Below, piece after piece: positions 49,720 through 61,387 of a stretch of DNA of 64,000 nucleotides. The notes under the pieces are model-generated. The model did no database searches and was not told the DNA's origin. It was given only the letters and a program-made list of their open reading frames with translations. The position numbers were made by a program, and so were the translations under genes. The stretch is from Ramlibacter tataouinensis (GTDB lineage Bacteria > Pseudomonadota > Gammaproteobacteria > Burkholderiales > Burkholderiaceae_C), in the NCBI GenBank assembly GCA_002427815.1, contig DIZF01000010.1:1-64000 (forward strand), in the 5' to 3' direction. Each line of letters opens with the position of its first letter. The stretch's first letter is position 1.

Positions 49720-50807
49720 TGGCGCGGCACCTGCAGACCCTGGCCGAGATCGCGCTTGACGATGTACAAGGGCCGGCCCTTGACCTCCTCGAAGATGCGG
49801 GCCACGTATTCGCCCATGATGCCCAGGGAGATCATCTGCACACCCAGGAAGAACAGCAGGGTCACCACGATGGTGGTCCACCCAGAGACCGAGTTGCCGT
49901 ACAGAAAATAGTCGATCACGACGTAGGAGCCATAGCCAAAGCCCGCCAGGGCCATCGCGACACCCGCGGCGCTCACCAGGCGCAACGGCCAGGTCGTGAA
50001 GGACGTGAGCCCATCGATGGTCATGTGGAGCAGCCGCGAGGCGCTGAAGTGGCTGTGGCCATGGGCACGCGGCTTGGGCATGTAGGGTAGCGCGACCGCG
50101 TCGAAACCGATCCACGCATAAAGGCCCTTCATGAAGCGGTTGCGCTCGGGCAGCGCGAGCAAGGCGTCCACCGCAGCCCGGTCCAGCAGCCGGAAATCGC
50201 CGGCGTCGGCCGGCACCTGGAAACGCGCCGAGCGGTTGAGCAGCGTGTAGAACAGCCGTGCGCCCAGGCGTTTGAGCAGTCCCTCGTCGTCACGGTTGGC
50301 GCGCACCGCATAAACCACGTCCACACCCTGGCGCCATTGCTCGACCATGGACGAAATCAAGCCCGGCGGATGCTGCAGGTCCGCGTCCATCATCACCACC
50401 ACCTCACCGGCAGCTGCCTGCAACCCCGCCGTCAATGCGGCGTCCTTGCCGAAATTCCGCGACAACTGCAGCACCCGAAAGCCCGGCAAAGCGGACCAGT
50501 CGGCCATGACCGCGGGCGTGCTGTCGGTGCTGCCGTCGTCCACCAGAATGATTTCCCAGGCCGTCGTGAGGGTGGGCAACAGCTCCAGAAGCTGCGGCAA
50601 CAGCAGATCCAGGTTGCCCGCTTCATTGCGGCACGGAATCACGCAGGACAGTACGGGCGCCTTGTTGCGTGCAGCGCGGGATGCCGCGGCGCCGGACCTT
50701 GCCGATGGGGACTGGCCATGCAAGGGCCGTCCCGGGGTGGCGCGAGGCGCGTCCAGGAATGCTTGGGGTTCGGCGGGGTAGTTCATAGGGGCGGTCGGTG
50801 TGGACAT
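49716..50807 (-). CDS. GT2 polyprenyl-phosphate glycosyltransferase (ArnC/GtrB/LgmA-like)
   Basis: A 363-residue GT-A enzyme with a C-terminal two-helix membrane anchor. 'LSCVIPCRNEAGNLDLLLP', 'EIILVDDGSTDST' and 'MMDADLQHPP' carry the nucleotide-sugar and metal-binding Asp residues; the spans lie at about 270-330. Such enzymes attach a hexosamine from UDP-sugar to undecaprenyl phosphate on the cytoplasmic face. The first 45 residues are a non-conserved extension, so an internal ATG (codon 8) could be used. It heads the GT2-GT39 operon. Confidence 0.9.
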   Translation of the reverse strand: MSTPTAPMNYPAEPQAFLDAPRATPGRPLHGQSPSARSGAAASRAARNKAPVLSCVIPCRNEAGNLDLLLPQLLELLPTLTTAWEIILVDDGSTDSTPAVMADWSALPGFRVLQLSRNFGKDAALTAGLQAAAGEVVVMMDADLQHPPGLISSMVEQWRQGVDVVYAVRANRDDEGLLKRLGARLFYTLLNRSARFQVPADAGDFRLLDRAAVDALLALPERNRFMKGLYAWIGFDAVALPYMPKPRAHGHSHFSASRLLHMTIDGLTSFTTWPLRLVSAAGVAMALAGFGYGSYVVIDYFLYGNSVSGWTTIVVTLLFFLGVQMISLGIMGEYVARIFEEVKGRPLYIVKRDLGQGLQVPRQ

Positions 50808-50851
50808 ACGGAGTCTGCTCCCGATGGCTTAATGTTGACTTAACGGTTATT

Positions 50852-50877
50852 CATCCGGTCGCCCCGCCGGCCGGATG
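50852..50877. other. GC-rich hairpin between GT2 gene and Bug-receptor gene
   Basis: CATCCGG and CCGGATG form a 7-bp stem around a 12-base loop in the 183-base gap. There is no T-run after it on the minus strand, so it may be a weak or Rho-assisted terminator of the receptor gene. The adjacent AT-rich TTAATGTTGACTTAA could belong to the GT2 promoter. Confidence 0.4.
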
Positions 50878-50990
50878 GACTGCAAAGCGTGCCGGCGCGG
50901 CGGAAACCCGCTGCGCCTGCGGGTCGTGAAAGCGCCCGGCGGGCACTCTCCACTTCCATCACGCGCCGGACCGGTGATCTGCGCCGCAGG

Positions 50991-51977
50991 CTACTGCGGC
51001 TGGAAGCCGCTGCTGCGAATGATGCGGCCCCAGGTCTGGCTGTAAGCCCTTTCGCGGCTGGCCAACTGCTGCTGGGACATGAATTCGACCGTGAGGCCCA
51101 TCGAGGCCAGGCGCTCATGCGTTTCGGGCTGGGCGATCACCTTGGCCAGCGCATCGGCAAGACGGTCGATCGCCGCCTGGGGGGTGCCCGCCGGCGCGAA
51201 CAGCCCGTAGTAGGGCACGTCCTCGAAGCCTGCCACGCCGAGTTCGGCGAATGTGGGCACGTCGGGCAGCGCGGCTTGGCGCGCGTTGCCCATCACGGCC
51301 ACGACGCGAATCTTGCCGGCCTTGTGGTTCTCGATGAAGTCGGGGACGGAGCCGACACCGGCACCGATCTGGTTGCCCAGCATGTCCGCCATCATCGGCG
51401 CGCTCCCGCGGTAGGGCGCCGCCTGCAGGTCCAGTCCGTATTTCTGGCCGATCAGCTTGACCAGGAACTCGGGCACCGAGGCCGGGGCCGGCACCCCGAC
51501 GTTGCCCTTGCCCCCGCCTTGCTGGCGCACCCACGCCACATACTCCGGGACCGACCGGGCCGGCGTGCCGCCGGAGACGGCCAGCGCGTTGACGAAAGTG
51601 GCGAAGCCCGCCACCGCAACGAAGTCATGGGCCGGGTCGAAGCCCGGGTTCCTGGTCACCAGCGGCAGGATCGAGATCGTGTGGTCGTGCGAGAGGAACA
51701 GCGTGTTGCCGTCGGCCGGCGCAGCCTTCAGCACCTGCGCGGCGATCTGGCCGCCGGCGCCGGCCCGGTTGTCCACCAGCACCGGCTGGTTCAGCTGATC
51801 CTTCAGTTTCTCGGCCAGGACGCGGGCGATCACATCGGTGCCACCGCCCGGCGGAAAGCCCACCAGGATGCGAATGGGGGTGCTGTTGCCTTGCGCATGG
51901 ACTGCGCTGCCCAGCAGGGACGCACCCAGCGCGAGCGTGAGACCGAAGGCGCGCATGGCGCCCAGCCAGCGGGACAT
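50991..51977 (-). CDS. Bug-family tripartite tricarboxylate transporter substrate-binding protein (second copy)
   Basis: Periplasmic receptor of 328 residues with a signal peptide (about 1-28, ending SAVHAQG) and the Bug motifs 'PIRILVGFPPGGGTDVIARVLAEKL', 'VDNRAGAGGQIAAQVLKAAPADGNTL' and 'AAPYRGSAPMMADML'. ATG 51977 follows ggagacccgtcgtgatc. It is only distantly similar to the receptor at 21575 and lies alone, divergent from the broken serine hydrolase. Its ligand is unknown. Confidence 0.93.
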   Translation of the reverse strand: MSRWLGAMRAFGLTLALGASLLGSAVHAQGNSTPIRILVGFPPGGGTDVIARVLAEKLKDQLNQPVLVDNRAGAGGQIAAQVLKAAPADGNTLFLSHDHTISILPLVTRNPGFDPAHDFVAVAGFATFVNALAVSGGTPARSVPEYVAWVRQQGGGKGNVGVPAPASVPEFLVKLIGQKYGLDLQAAPYRGSAPMMADMLGNQIGAGVGSVPDFIENHKAGKIRVVAVMGNARQAALPDVPTFAELGVAGFEDVPYYGLFAPAGTPQAAIDRLADALAKVIAQPETHERLASMGLTVEFMSQQQLASRERAYSQTWGRIIRSSGFQPQ

Positions 51978-52244
51978 GATCACGACGGGTCTCCTCTTTG
52001 TTCGGCAGCAGCTGCCGCTGTATTGGCTTTTATGAATGCCTTTGAGGCTAGCTCTCGGCCGTGCCGAAGTCAAGAAAGCCGCGAGCGGCGGGCGAGCGCA
52101 CCCGCCGGCGGGCTCCGACATTGAGCAATGTCACGGCAATTTTCAGTTCCGCAACTACTTTGTTTCGGGGGGTTCACGCATGGCACCGGGAACGTGATCC
52201 TTGTGGTTCATCGGCACTTCGGTCCGGCGCGAAAGAAAAACACC

Positions 52245-54328
52245 ATGAATCCGGCGCAAGGCACCCCGCTCGACAGCTCCTTCCACGCGCCCACTCGCCG
52301 CGACGTCCTCTGCCTCGCCGGCGTCGGCCTGTTGGCGCCGGGCTTGCTCGTCAGTTGCGGCGGGGGCGGCGAAGGGGCCGTCACGTACAACGCCACCATC
52401 ACCGAAGCCCGCGCTGCGATCCTAAAAGCGCTGGCCGACACCGATACGCCCTCGGCCTCGGTCGCGCTGATCGACCGCGAGCAGGTCGTCTGGGCGGAGG
52501 GCTTCGGCCTGATCGACAAGGTCACGCGCGTGCCGCCCGATCCCCAAACCATGTTTGGCACCGGCTCGGTGAGCAAGATGTTCGCGACGATGATCCTGGT
52601 CGACCGCCGGCAGGTCGATCTCGATGCGCCGCTGGTGCGGTACGTGACCGACTTCCGGATGGCGTCGCCCGAATACACGCAGATCACGATCAGGATGCTG
52701 CTGGACCACTCGTCGGGATTTCCCGGGACCGAATATCGCAACTCCACCACTGCCGTGCCTGTCGCCGGCTACGCCAGGCAGACGCAGGAAACGCTCGCCA
52801 CCGCGCGACTGAAGCACGCGCCGGGCGAGCTGGCCGTGTACTGCAACGATGGGTTCGCGATGATCGAGCTCGTGGTGAGCGCGGTCACCGGCAAGTCCTA
52901 CGTCGATTTTGTGCAGGACGAAATCCTGACGCCCCTGGGCATGGACCACAGCCGCTATACCTTGATGGCCTTTCCCCGCGGTTCGTACGCCCCCGGATAC
53001 AAGGACGACGTCAAGCAGCCGCAGGAGTGCCTGAACTGCTATGGCGGCGGCGGCCTGTATTCGACGCCCAGCGACATGGGGCGGCTCGCGATCATGCTGA
53101 TGAACGGCGGAACGTTCTATGGACGGCGCATCCTGTCCGCGGCGGCGGTGGTCGAAATGGCCCGCGACCAGACCGCCTCCCTGCCGTTCAACCCGGTCCT
53201 TCCTTCCGGTATGGGCTGGGATGGGATGGGGTCACGCAGGCGGGCCTGGAGGCCGTCGGCGTGACGGCATGGCACAAGAACGGCGGGTCGGTGTTCTACG
53301 GCAGCGAGCTCTTCATCGCACCGCAAGAGCGGCTGGCGGTGTTCATTACCGCCACGTCGACCCGCTACGGTTCGGGGCGGCTCGCCGAGTTGATCCTGCT
53401 GCGCGCGCTGGCAGAACGGGGCCGCATCGCGGCCATGCCGGCATTGCTGCCGGACGTGCCGCGGCCTGAACGCACTGCGACCGACGCCGACGGGGCGGCC
53501 ATCGCCGGCTGCTACGCCCGGTACGACAGGGTGATGCGCATGGAAGTCCAATCCGACCGCACGCTGACGCTCCTGCTGGACGCCGAAGGTGACTGGCACC
53601 CCTACGCAGCCGGCCTCAAGCTGCGCGCCGACGGCACCTGGGCTCGCGATGCAGCGCCGCACACGTCGTTCCGCGCCATCACGGCGGATGGGCGGCGTTA
53701 CCTCGTCGTGCGTCTGGTGTCGGGATACGGCCACTGCGAAGAGGAGGTGCTGTATGGCCAGGCGATGGCGCCGCAAGCCGCCCTTTCCGCGGCGTGGCAG
53801 GCCCGCCTCGGCCAGACCTGGCTGGCCGTGAACGAACACCCGTTTGCCATCGACCCGACGTTGAGCGTCGGGCTGCACGAAGTGGCCGAACTGCGGGGCT
53901 ACGTCATCACCGACGCGGGGCAGATCGTGGACCCCGCCGGCGACGACGGGCGGGCGCGGATGTGCCTGAAGATCCCCATTATCGCGGGGACCGACCTGAA
54001 CGATGTCGTGGTCGAGCCCCGAGCCGGCGACGAGTGGCTGCGCATCGGCAGCGTTCTCTATCGGCCGCAGGCGACGCTGCGGGCGCTCATGGCCGGCAAC
54101 CACACGGTCACGATCGGACCCGAGGGATTCGGCGCGTGGTTCAGGTTACCCGCGAGCGGAACGGTCTCGATTGCGAGCAGCACGGCGTGGAAGGTCCTGG
54201 ATGCAGGCCTTGTGCTGCGCGCGTCCGGCGAAAACGTCGGCAGCACGCCCCTGCCGGGAGAGGGCGATGCGGCCTACCTGTTGGTATACGGCGCGCCGGG
54301 TGCGGCCGTGAGTGTGACCCTTGCCTGA
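52245..54328 (+). pseudogene. Serine hydrolase (beta-lactamase/penicillin-binding-like), frameshifted
   Basis: An otherwise complete gene of about 690 codons, read in one frame to about 53216 and another from about 53227. It starts with a twin-arginine/lipobox leader ('RRDVLCLAGVGLLAPGLLVSCGGGG'), has the class C-type active site S108-V-S-K111 and Y199-C-N201, and continues with 'TAWHKNGGSVFYGSELFI' and a long beta-rich C-terminal region. The break coincides with TGGGA-TGGGA-TGGGG (53217-53231); removing one 5-base unit restores the frame. The first part alone would be a 339-residue product with a short foreign tail. It may be a true mutation or a sequencing artefact. Confidence 0.85.
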
Positions 54329-54455
54329 GCGTAGCCCTGCAGCAGGGGAGTCGGCGCCGCCACCCTGGTCGGGGTGCGCCAATGCCCATGACAGCGCTAC
54401 GGTTCAGTTCAACCAACGTCGCAACACAGGGCCCCGGCGCATTTAGAATCGATCC

Positions 54456-54526
54456 CAGCTCAAGGAGCGCTGCAGCGGCCGGCACTGTCCGACCCGCCAG
54501 GCTTGAGGACCCAACGGCGCTCACCT
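54456..54526 (+). promoter_or_regulatory. SAH riboswitch upstream of metH part 2
   Basis: The conserved blocks AGGAGCGCTGCAG, GCCAGGCTTGAGGA and CAACGGCGCTCACC appear in the right order. GAGCGC (54465-54470) pairs with GCGCTC (54517-54522), and CTCAAG (54459-54464) pairs with CTTGAG (54502-54507), as in the SAH aptamer pseudoknot. SAH riboswitches turn genes on when S-adenosylhomocysteine rises; metH is a known target. Confidence 0.92.
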
Positions 54527-54569
54527 CCATCAACCGCCGGCGCAGTGCCGGCCCCATGCAGGATGAGCC

Positions 54570-57338
<2,769 letters not shown>

Positions 57339-57418
57339 CAAATGGTTGCCGGCTCGGCTGTAGACGAGGGTGGCTCCAAGGCCGTTGATAGAAGATCACG
57401 ATCCTGGAAGGACCCGTC

Positions 57419-57844
57419 ATGAAAAGAATTCTGCTTGCCGCTCTTGTGCTTTCAGCCGCCGGTGGCACTTTCGCGCAAGGCCCCGGCAAGACCGCCGGGG
57501 CGGTCGCGCTGTGCGATAGCTGCGGCACCGTGCAGCATGTCACGCAGGTGAAGCGCAAGGGCCAGGGCGGTGCCGCGGGCGTCGTCGGCGGCGCGGTGGT
57601 CGGCGGTCTGCTGGGTAACCAGATCGGCGGGGGCACCGGGAAGACCCTGGCCACGGTCGGCGGCGCCGTGGCCGGCGGTTATGTCGGCAACGAAGTGCAG
57701 AAGAACGTCACCAGCAAGACCGTCTGGGTGACCCGGGTGAAGATGAAGGACGGCAGCATCCGGACCTTCGAGCAGGAAGCCAGGCCGACCTGGAAGTCGG
57801 GCGCGGTGGTCAAGGCCACTGACCACACCCTGCACAAGTTCTGA
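57419..57844 (+). CDS. Glycine-zipper 2TM outer-membrane-type protein
   Basis: A 141-residue envelope protein with a signal peptide (about 1-19, ending GGTFAQ) and a glycine-zipper region (about 49-93, 'GGAAGVVGGAVVGGLLGNQIGGG' and 'GGAVAGGYVGNEV') as in SlyB/Pcp-type proteins, followed by a small beta-rich C-terminal part. The signal lacks a lipobox Cys, so it is not an obvious lipoprotein. Such proteins sit in or at the outer membrane with unclear structural roles. Monocistronic with a good ggaagg RBS. Confidence 0.85.
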   Translation: MKRILLAALVLSAAGGTFAQGPGKTAGAVALCDSCGTVQHVTQVKRKGQGGAAGVVGGAVVGGLLGNQIGGGTGKTLATVGGAVAGGYVGNEVQKNVTSKTVWVTRVKMKDGSIRTFEQEARPTWKSGAVVKATDHTLHKF

Positions 57845-57922
57845 CGCCGCGGCAGGGCGCCTGCTTTCGACGCAGGTTGCCGCCGATGGCCGGCCGCACG
57901 TGATTGGTGTCACCATGCGGGC

Positions 57923-58846
57923 ATGACCCTGACCGAGCATCTTCCACGCTGGCTGCGCAGCGCCATGCATCCGGCCGCCCCCTTTGTCAGGGCGGCGCAC
58001 CTCTGGAGCGAAGCCAACGGCGGACGCATGAGCGCCGCCATGTCCTTCTACGGCATCCTCAGCCTGGCGCCTCTGTTGCTGCTGCTGGTGGCCGTCCTGG
58101 GCTGGTGGCTCGATCGCCAGCTGCTGGAGAAAGGGCTGACCACGCAGATCGGGACCATCGTCGGGCAGCAGGGCGGCGCGTTGATCCAGCAAGCTTTGGC
58201 CAGCGCCAAGGAGCCCCGACAGGGGCTGCTCGCGTCGGCGCTGGGATTCATCGTCCTGTTGTCGGGCGCCACCGGGGTGTTCAGCGAACTCCAGGCTGCG
58301 TTCGAGCGGATGTGGGTCAGCGGCAGCGAAACCGTGGCCGAGCAGAAGTGGTGGTACAGCGCGTCGCTGCGGCTGCGCGGCGTCGGCTACATCCTGGCCT
58401 TTGGCTTCCTGCTGCTGGTCTCCCTGGCCATCTCGACCCTGCTCAACCTGGCCTCGGGCTGGGCCGGCACCGGCCTCGCAACCGAGCAGGCGATCCGGGT
58501 GCTGAGCGAGGTGATCGCCTTCGCCATCTGCGCGGCGCTGTTCTTCGGCCTCATGCGCATGAGCACCGGCCCCAAGCCGCATGCGCGCAGCCTGGCTTTC
58601 GGCGCCGTGGTCGGCGCCACCCTGTTCACCGCCGGGCGCCAGCTGCTGGCGGCCTACCTTTCGGGCGCCGCCGTGGTTTCGGCCTATGGCGCGGCCGGAT
58701 CGCTGGTGGTGCTGCTGATGTGGATCTATTTCTCTTCGGCCGTGCTGCTGTTCGGCGCGGGCTGCGCCAAGGCCGTGGACGAACAGCGGATCGCGCAGGA
58801 AGCGCGGCGCCAGCTTCCGCCCGCCGGCCAACCCGGCGCCAGCTGA
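57923..58846 (+). CDS. YihY/virulence factor BrkB family membrane protein
   Basis: A 307-residue inner-membrane protein with six predicted spans and the YihY features 'SAAMSFYGILSLAPLLLLLVAVLGWW', 'LLSGATGVFSELQAAFERMW' and 'YGAAGSLVVLLMWIYFSSAVLLFGA'. The family was once annotated as ribonuclease BN in error; its real function is unknown, perhaps transport. It is convergent with the MFS gene, 13 bases apart. Confidence 0.92.
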   Translation: MTLTEHLPRWLRSAMHPAAPFVRAAHLWSEANGGRMSAAMSFYGILSLAPLLLLLVAVLGWWLDRQLLEKGLTTQIGTIVGQQGGALIQQALASAKEPRQGLLASALGFIVLLSGATGVFSELQAAFERMWVSGSETVAEQKWWYSASLRLRGVGYILAFGFLLLVSLAISTLLNLASGWAGTGLATEQAIRVLSEVIAFAICAALFFGLMRMSTGPKPHARSLAFGAVVGATLFTAGRQLLAAYLSGAAVVSAYGAAGSLVVLLMWIYFSSAVLLFGAGCAKAVDEQRIAQEARRQLPPAGQPGAS

Positions 58847-58859
58847 CGCAGCGCCCGCG

Positions 58860-60062
58860 TCAAGCGACCGCGAGCGCCCTGCGTTGCGCCAGCAGCAACG
58901 CCAGCACCGAGGCCACACTCATGGCCAGCAACAGCCACAAACCCCACGTGTACCCCGCTTGCGGGCTCCAAAGCAGCCCCAGCAGGAGCGGCGACAGGGC
59001 CCGGGCCACGGCCGTCGGAACGCCCAGGGCGCCATTGAGCGAGGCCACATGGTCGCGGTTGACGTACTGCGCGATCGCGGTTCCCTTGACGATGGTGAGC
59101 ATGCCGTTGCCCAGGCCATAGAGCAGGACGAACAGCAGCGCCGCCCACGGATGGCCGGCACCGGCCAGCAGGGCCGCCAGGCCCAGCGGGATCAGCACCG
59201 GGATCAGCCGGTTGGCCAGGTGCAGGTCGAAATGATGTTCGAAGAAAAACAGCAACAGGCGCCCCAGCACCTGGATCGCTCCGATGCTGGCGGGGATGGC
59301 GATCACCCAGGCCTCGGCCAGGCCGTTGCCGCGCAAGAGGCTGATCATGTGCGGCGGCAGCGCCGCCGTGACGCCCATCATGCCGACCACGAACACGCCG
59401 ATCAGCAGGAAGGGCGCGCTGCGCAGGTAAACCGACGCCGCCCTGGTGTCGCTGCCGCGCGCGGCAGCGACTGGCGGGGGCGCGTCGCGCAATTGCACGG
59501 CGTGGATCGGCAGGCAAACCGCCAGGTGCAAGCCGGCGAGCACCCACAGCGCATGGCGCCACCCCAGCGACTGGATCAGCCAGGCCGACAGCGGGATGAA
59601 CACCGTGCTGGCCAGCCCGCCGAGAAAGGTGAGCGTGATGATCGCGCGGCGAAAGTCCTGCGGGTAGCGCCGCGTCACCACGGCGAAGACGGGGTTGTAC
59701 AGGGTTGCCGCGAGGGCGGCGCCCAAGCCGATCCACACCAGGTAGAACGAGGTCACGCCGTGGACGGCGCTGTGCAGTGCCAGGCAGGCCGCGACCAGCA
59801 GGGACCCGCCGGTCATCACGACCCGCTCATGCCCCCGGTCGATCCAGCGCCCGACCGGATAGGCCAGCAGGCCCTCGGCCAGTAGCGCCAGGCTGAAAGC
59901 CAGCGAGGTTTGCGCGCGGGTCAGGCCCAGTTCGCGCTCCACCGGTTCCATCAGCAGGGCGAACGTATAGAACACGCTGCCCCAGGTGATCAGCTGGGCC
60001 AGCGACAGCCAGCCGACCTGGCGCCGGTTGTACAGAGGCTTGCGGCTGGGGACGCGGCTCAT
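58860..60062 (-). CDS. MFS transporter
   Basis: A 400-residue major facilitator with twelve hydrophobic segments; 'GRWIDRGHERVVMTGG' is the loop 2-3 signature and 'NPVFAVVTRRYPQDFRRAIITLTFLGGLASTVFIPLSAWL' is typical of the OFA/monocarboxylate-like branch. The substrate is unknown. Its ATG (60062) shares a base with the stop of the comM fragment, so the two are coupled; the island insertion in comM therefore also changes what lies upstream of this transporter. Confidence 0.9.
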   Translation of the reverse strand: MSRVPSRKPLYNRRQVGWLSLAQLITWGSVFYTFALLMEPVERELGLTRAQTSLAFSLALLAEGLLAYPVGRWIDRGHERVVMTGGSLLVAACLALHSAVHGVTSFYLVWIGLGAALAATLYNPVFAVVTRRYPQDFRRAIITLTFLGGLASTVFIPLSAWLIQSLGWRHALWVLAGLHLAVCLPIHAVQLRDAPPPVAAARGSDTRAASVYLRSAPFLLIGVFVVGMMGVTAALPPHMISLLRGNGLAEAWVIAIPASIGAIQVLGRLLLFFFEHHFDLHLANRLIPVLIPLGLAALLAGAGHPWAALLFVLLYGLGNGMLTIVKGTAIAQYVNRDHVASLNGALGVPTAVARALSPLLLGLLWSPQAGYTWGLWLLLAMSVASVLALLLAQRRALAVA

Positions 60063-60940
60063 CAGCCCATTGTCGCCGCCAGCGCCCTGCGGTACTGAAC
60101 CGCCTCCGCCACGTGCTCCACCTGCGTCGCCTGCGCGCCGGCAAGGTCCGCGATGGTGCGGGCGACCTTGAGAGCGCGATGGGTCGAGCGCCCGCTCCAG
60201 CCCAGGCGCGCGGCGGCCGTGTGGAGGAATTTCGCGGCCGCGTCGTTGAGGCCGGCATGGACGTCGATCTCCTTGCCTTGCAGCGCCTGGTTGGCCTTGC
60301 CCTGGCGCCGCAGCGCCAGCGCACGGGCCGTCTCGCAGCGCGCGCGGATGACGTCGGTCGATTCGCCCGGCGCTGCCATCAACAGTTGTTCGGGCGGCAG
60401 CGTCGGCACTTCCACATGCAGGTCGATGCGATCCAGCAGCGGGCCGCTCAACTTGCCCTGGTAGCGCGCGACCTGGTCGGGAGTGCAGCGGCAGGCCTTG
60501 TGTGTGGCGCCGCGCCAGCCGCAGGGGCAGGGGTTCATGGCCCCTATGAACTGGAAGCGGGCCGGAAACTCGCAGCGGCGCGCCGCCCGCGAAATGGTGA
60601 TCTGCCCGGTCTCCAACGGTTCGCGCAAAGCCTCCAGCGCGGCCCGCGGAAATTCCGCCAGCTCATCCAGAAACAGCACGCCATGGTGGGCCAGCGAGAT
60701 CTCCCCCGGCCGCGGCGGCGAGCCGCCGCCCACCAACGCCACCGCACTGGCCGTGTGATGCGGGCTGCAGGTCGGGCGCAGGCCCCAGCGCTCCAGGGAG
60801 AACTGTCCGGCCAGGCTGGCGATGGCGGCGCTCTGCAACGACTCTTCCACGGTCATGGCCGGCAACAGGCCGGCGAATCGCTGGGCCAGCATCGACTTGC
60901 CCGAGCCCGGCGGCCCGAGCAGCAATATAATATACCCCAA
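60062..60940 (-). pseudogene. comM: comM (Mg-chelatase-like AAA+ ATPase), 5' part lost at an island junction
   Basis: Encodes only the C-terminal 285 or so residues of ComM/YifB, a hexameric helicase that helps branch migration in natural transformation (normal length about 500). The fragment keeps Walker A 'GPPGSGKSMLAQRF', 'GVLFLDELAEF', the cysteine site 'MNPCPCGWRGATHKACRC' and the C-terminal Mg_chelatase domain. Upstream of 'LLGPPGSG' the expected N-terminal domain is replaced by foreign, AT-rich sequence; the ATG at 60938-60940 comes from that DNA. The N-terminal domain needed for activity is missing, so it is likely inactive. Confidence 0.9.
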
Positions 60941-61088
60941 TGAACCTTATTTACACGCCGTCGGCGACCTTAACGCGGGTGGCAATAGCCGTTTGGCTGG
61001 TGACGGGGACCGCCGGTCATGGTCCGGTCTGAGTCTGAGTTAGCAACGGGCTACCCGTGGGAAGCCCTCAGCAGCCAGAAAATTACTC

Positions 61089-61126
61089 CTCACCCTATTC
61101 GAAAATAATCTAAACTCACCCTATTC
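61089..61126 (+). repeat. Pair of 12-bp direct repeats upstream of the small island gene
   Basis: CTCACCCTATTC occurs at 61089-61100 and 61115-61126, 26 bases apart and 20 bases before the GTG/ATG region of the gene at 61146. The 14 bases between include the AT-rich AAAATAATCTAAA, which could be a -10 region. It looks like an operator or activator-binding pair. Confidence 0.65.
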
Positions 61127-61145
61127 ACACTCCATAGAGATTGTC

Positions 61146-61382
61146 GTGGCACTTCCGAAGAAGGTTGAGACCTGCAAGCTGCAAGTCACCATCGATCGAG
61201 CGACGGAGCGTATTCTTCAGGAAATGATTTCCATGGGTATTCACGGAACCACCAAGGCGGAAGTTGCGGTCTCAATCCTTCGGAATTGGCTGTGGGCGAA
61301 TGAAGAGAAGCTCCGACAAAATGGAGTGCTTCTGGCGGGCAAGAGCGCCCCATCTGCGCCTCTTGGACCGCGTGATCGATAG
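61146..61382 (+). CDS. Small protein with ribbon-helix-helix-like features
   Basis: A 78-residue protein in the island. 'CKLQVTIDRATERILQEMISMGIHGTTKAEVAVSILRNWLWANEEKL' has the strand-helix-helix pattern of short CopG/Arc-type DNA-binding proteins, followed by a flexible tail. It is 5 bases upstream of the TIGR04255-like gene and just downstream of the 12-bp direct repeats, so it may be the module's autoregulator. Base composition is clearly more AT-rich than in the housekeeping part of the window. Confidence 0.65.
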   Translation: MALPKKVETCKLQVTIDRATERILQEMISMGIHGTTKAEVAVSILRNWLWANEEKLRQNGVLLAGKSAPSAPLGPRDR

Positions 61383-61387
61383 GGAAA

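Noticed and set aside
60941..61080. tRNA gene at the island junction as an integrase target
   Set aside because: There is a short hairpin (GGGCT...AGCCC near 61047-61066) but no cloverleaf, T-loop or anticodon arm.
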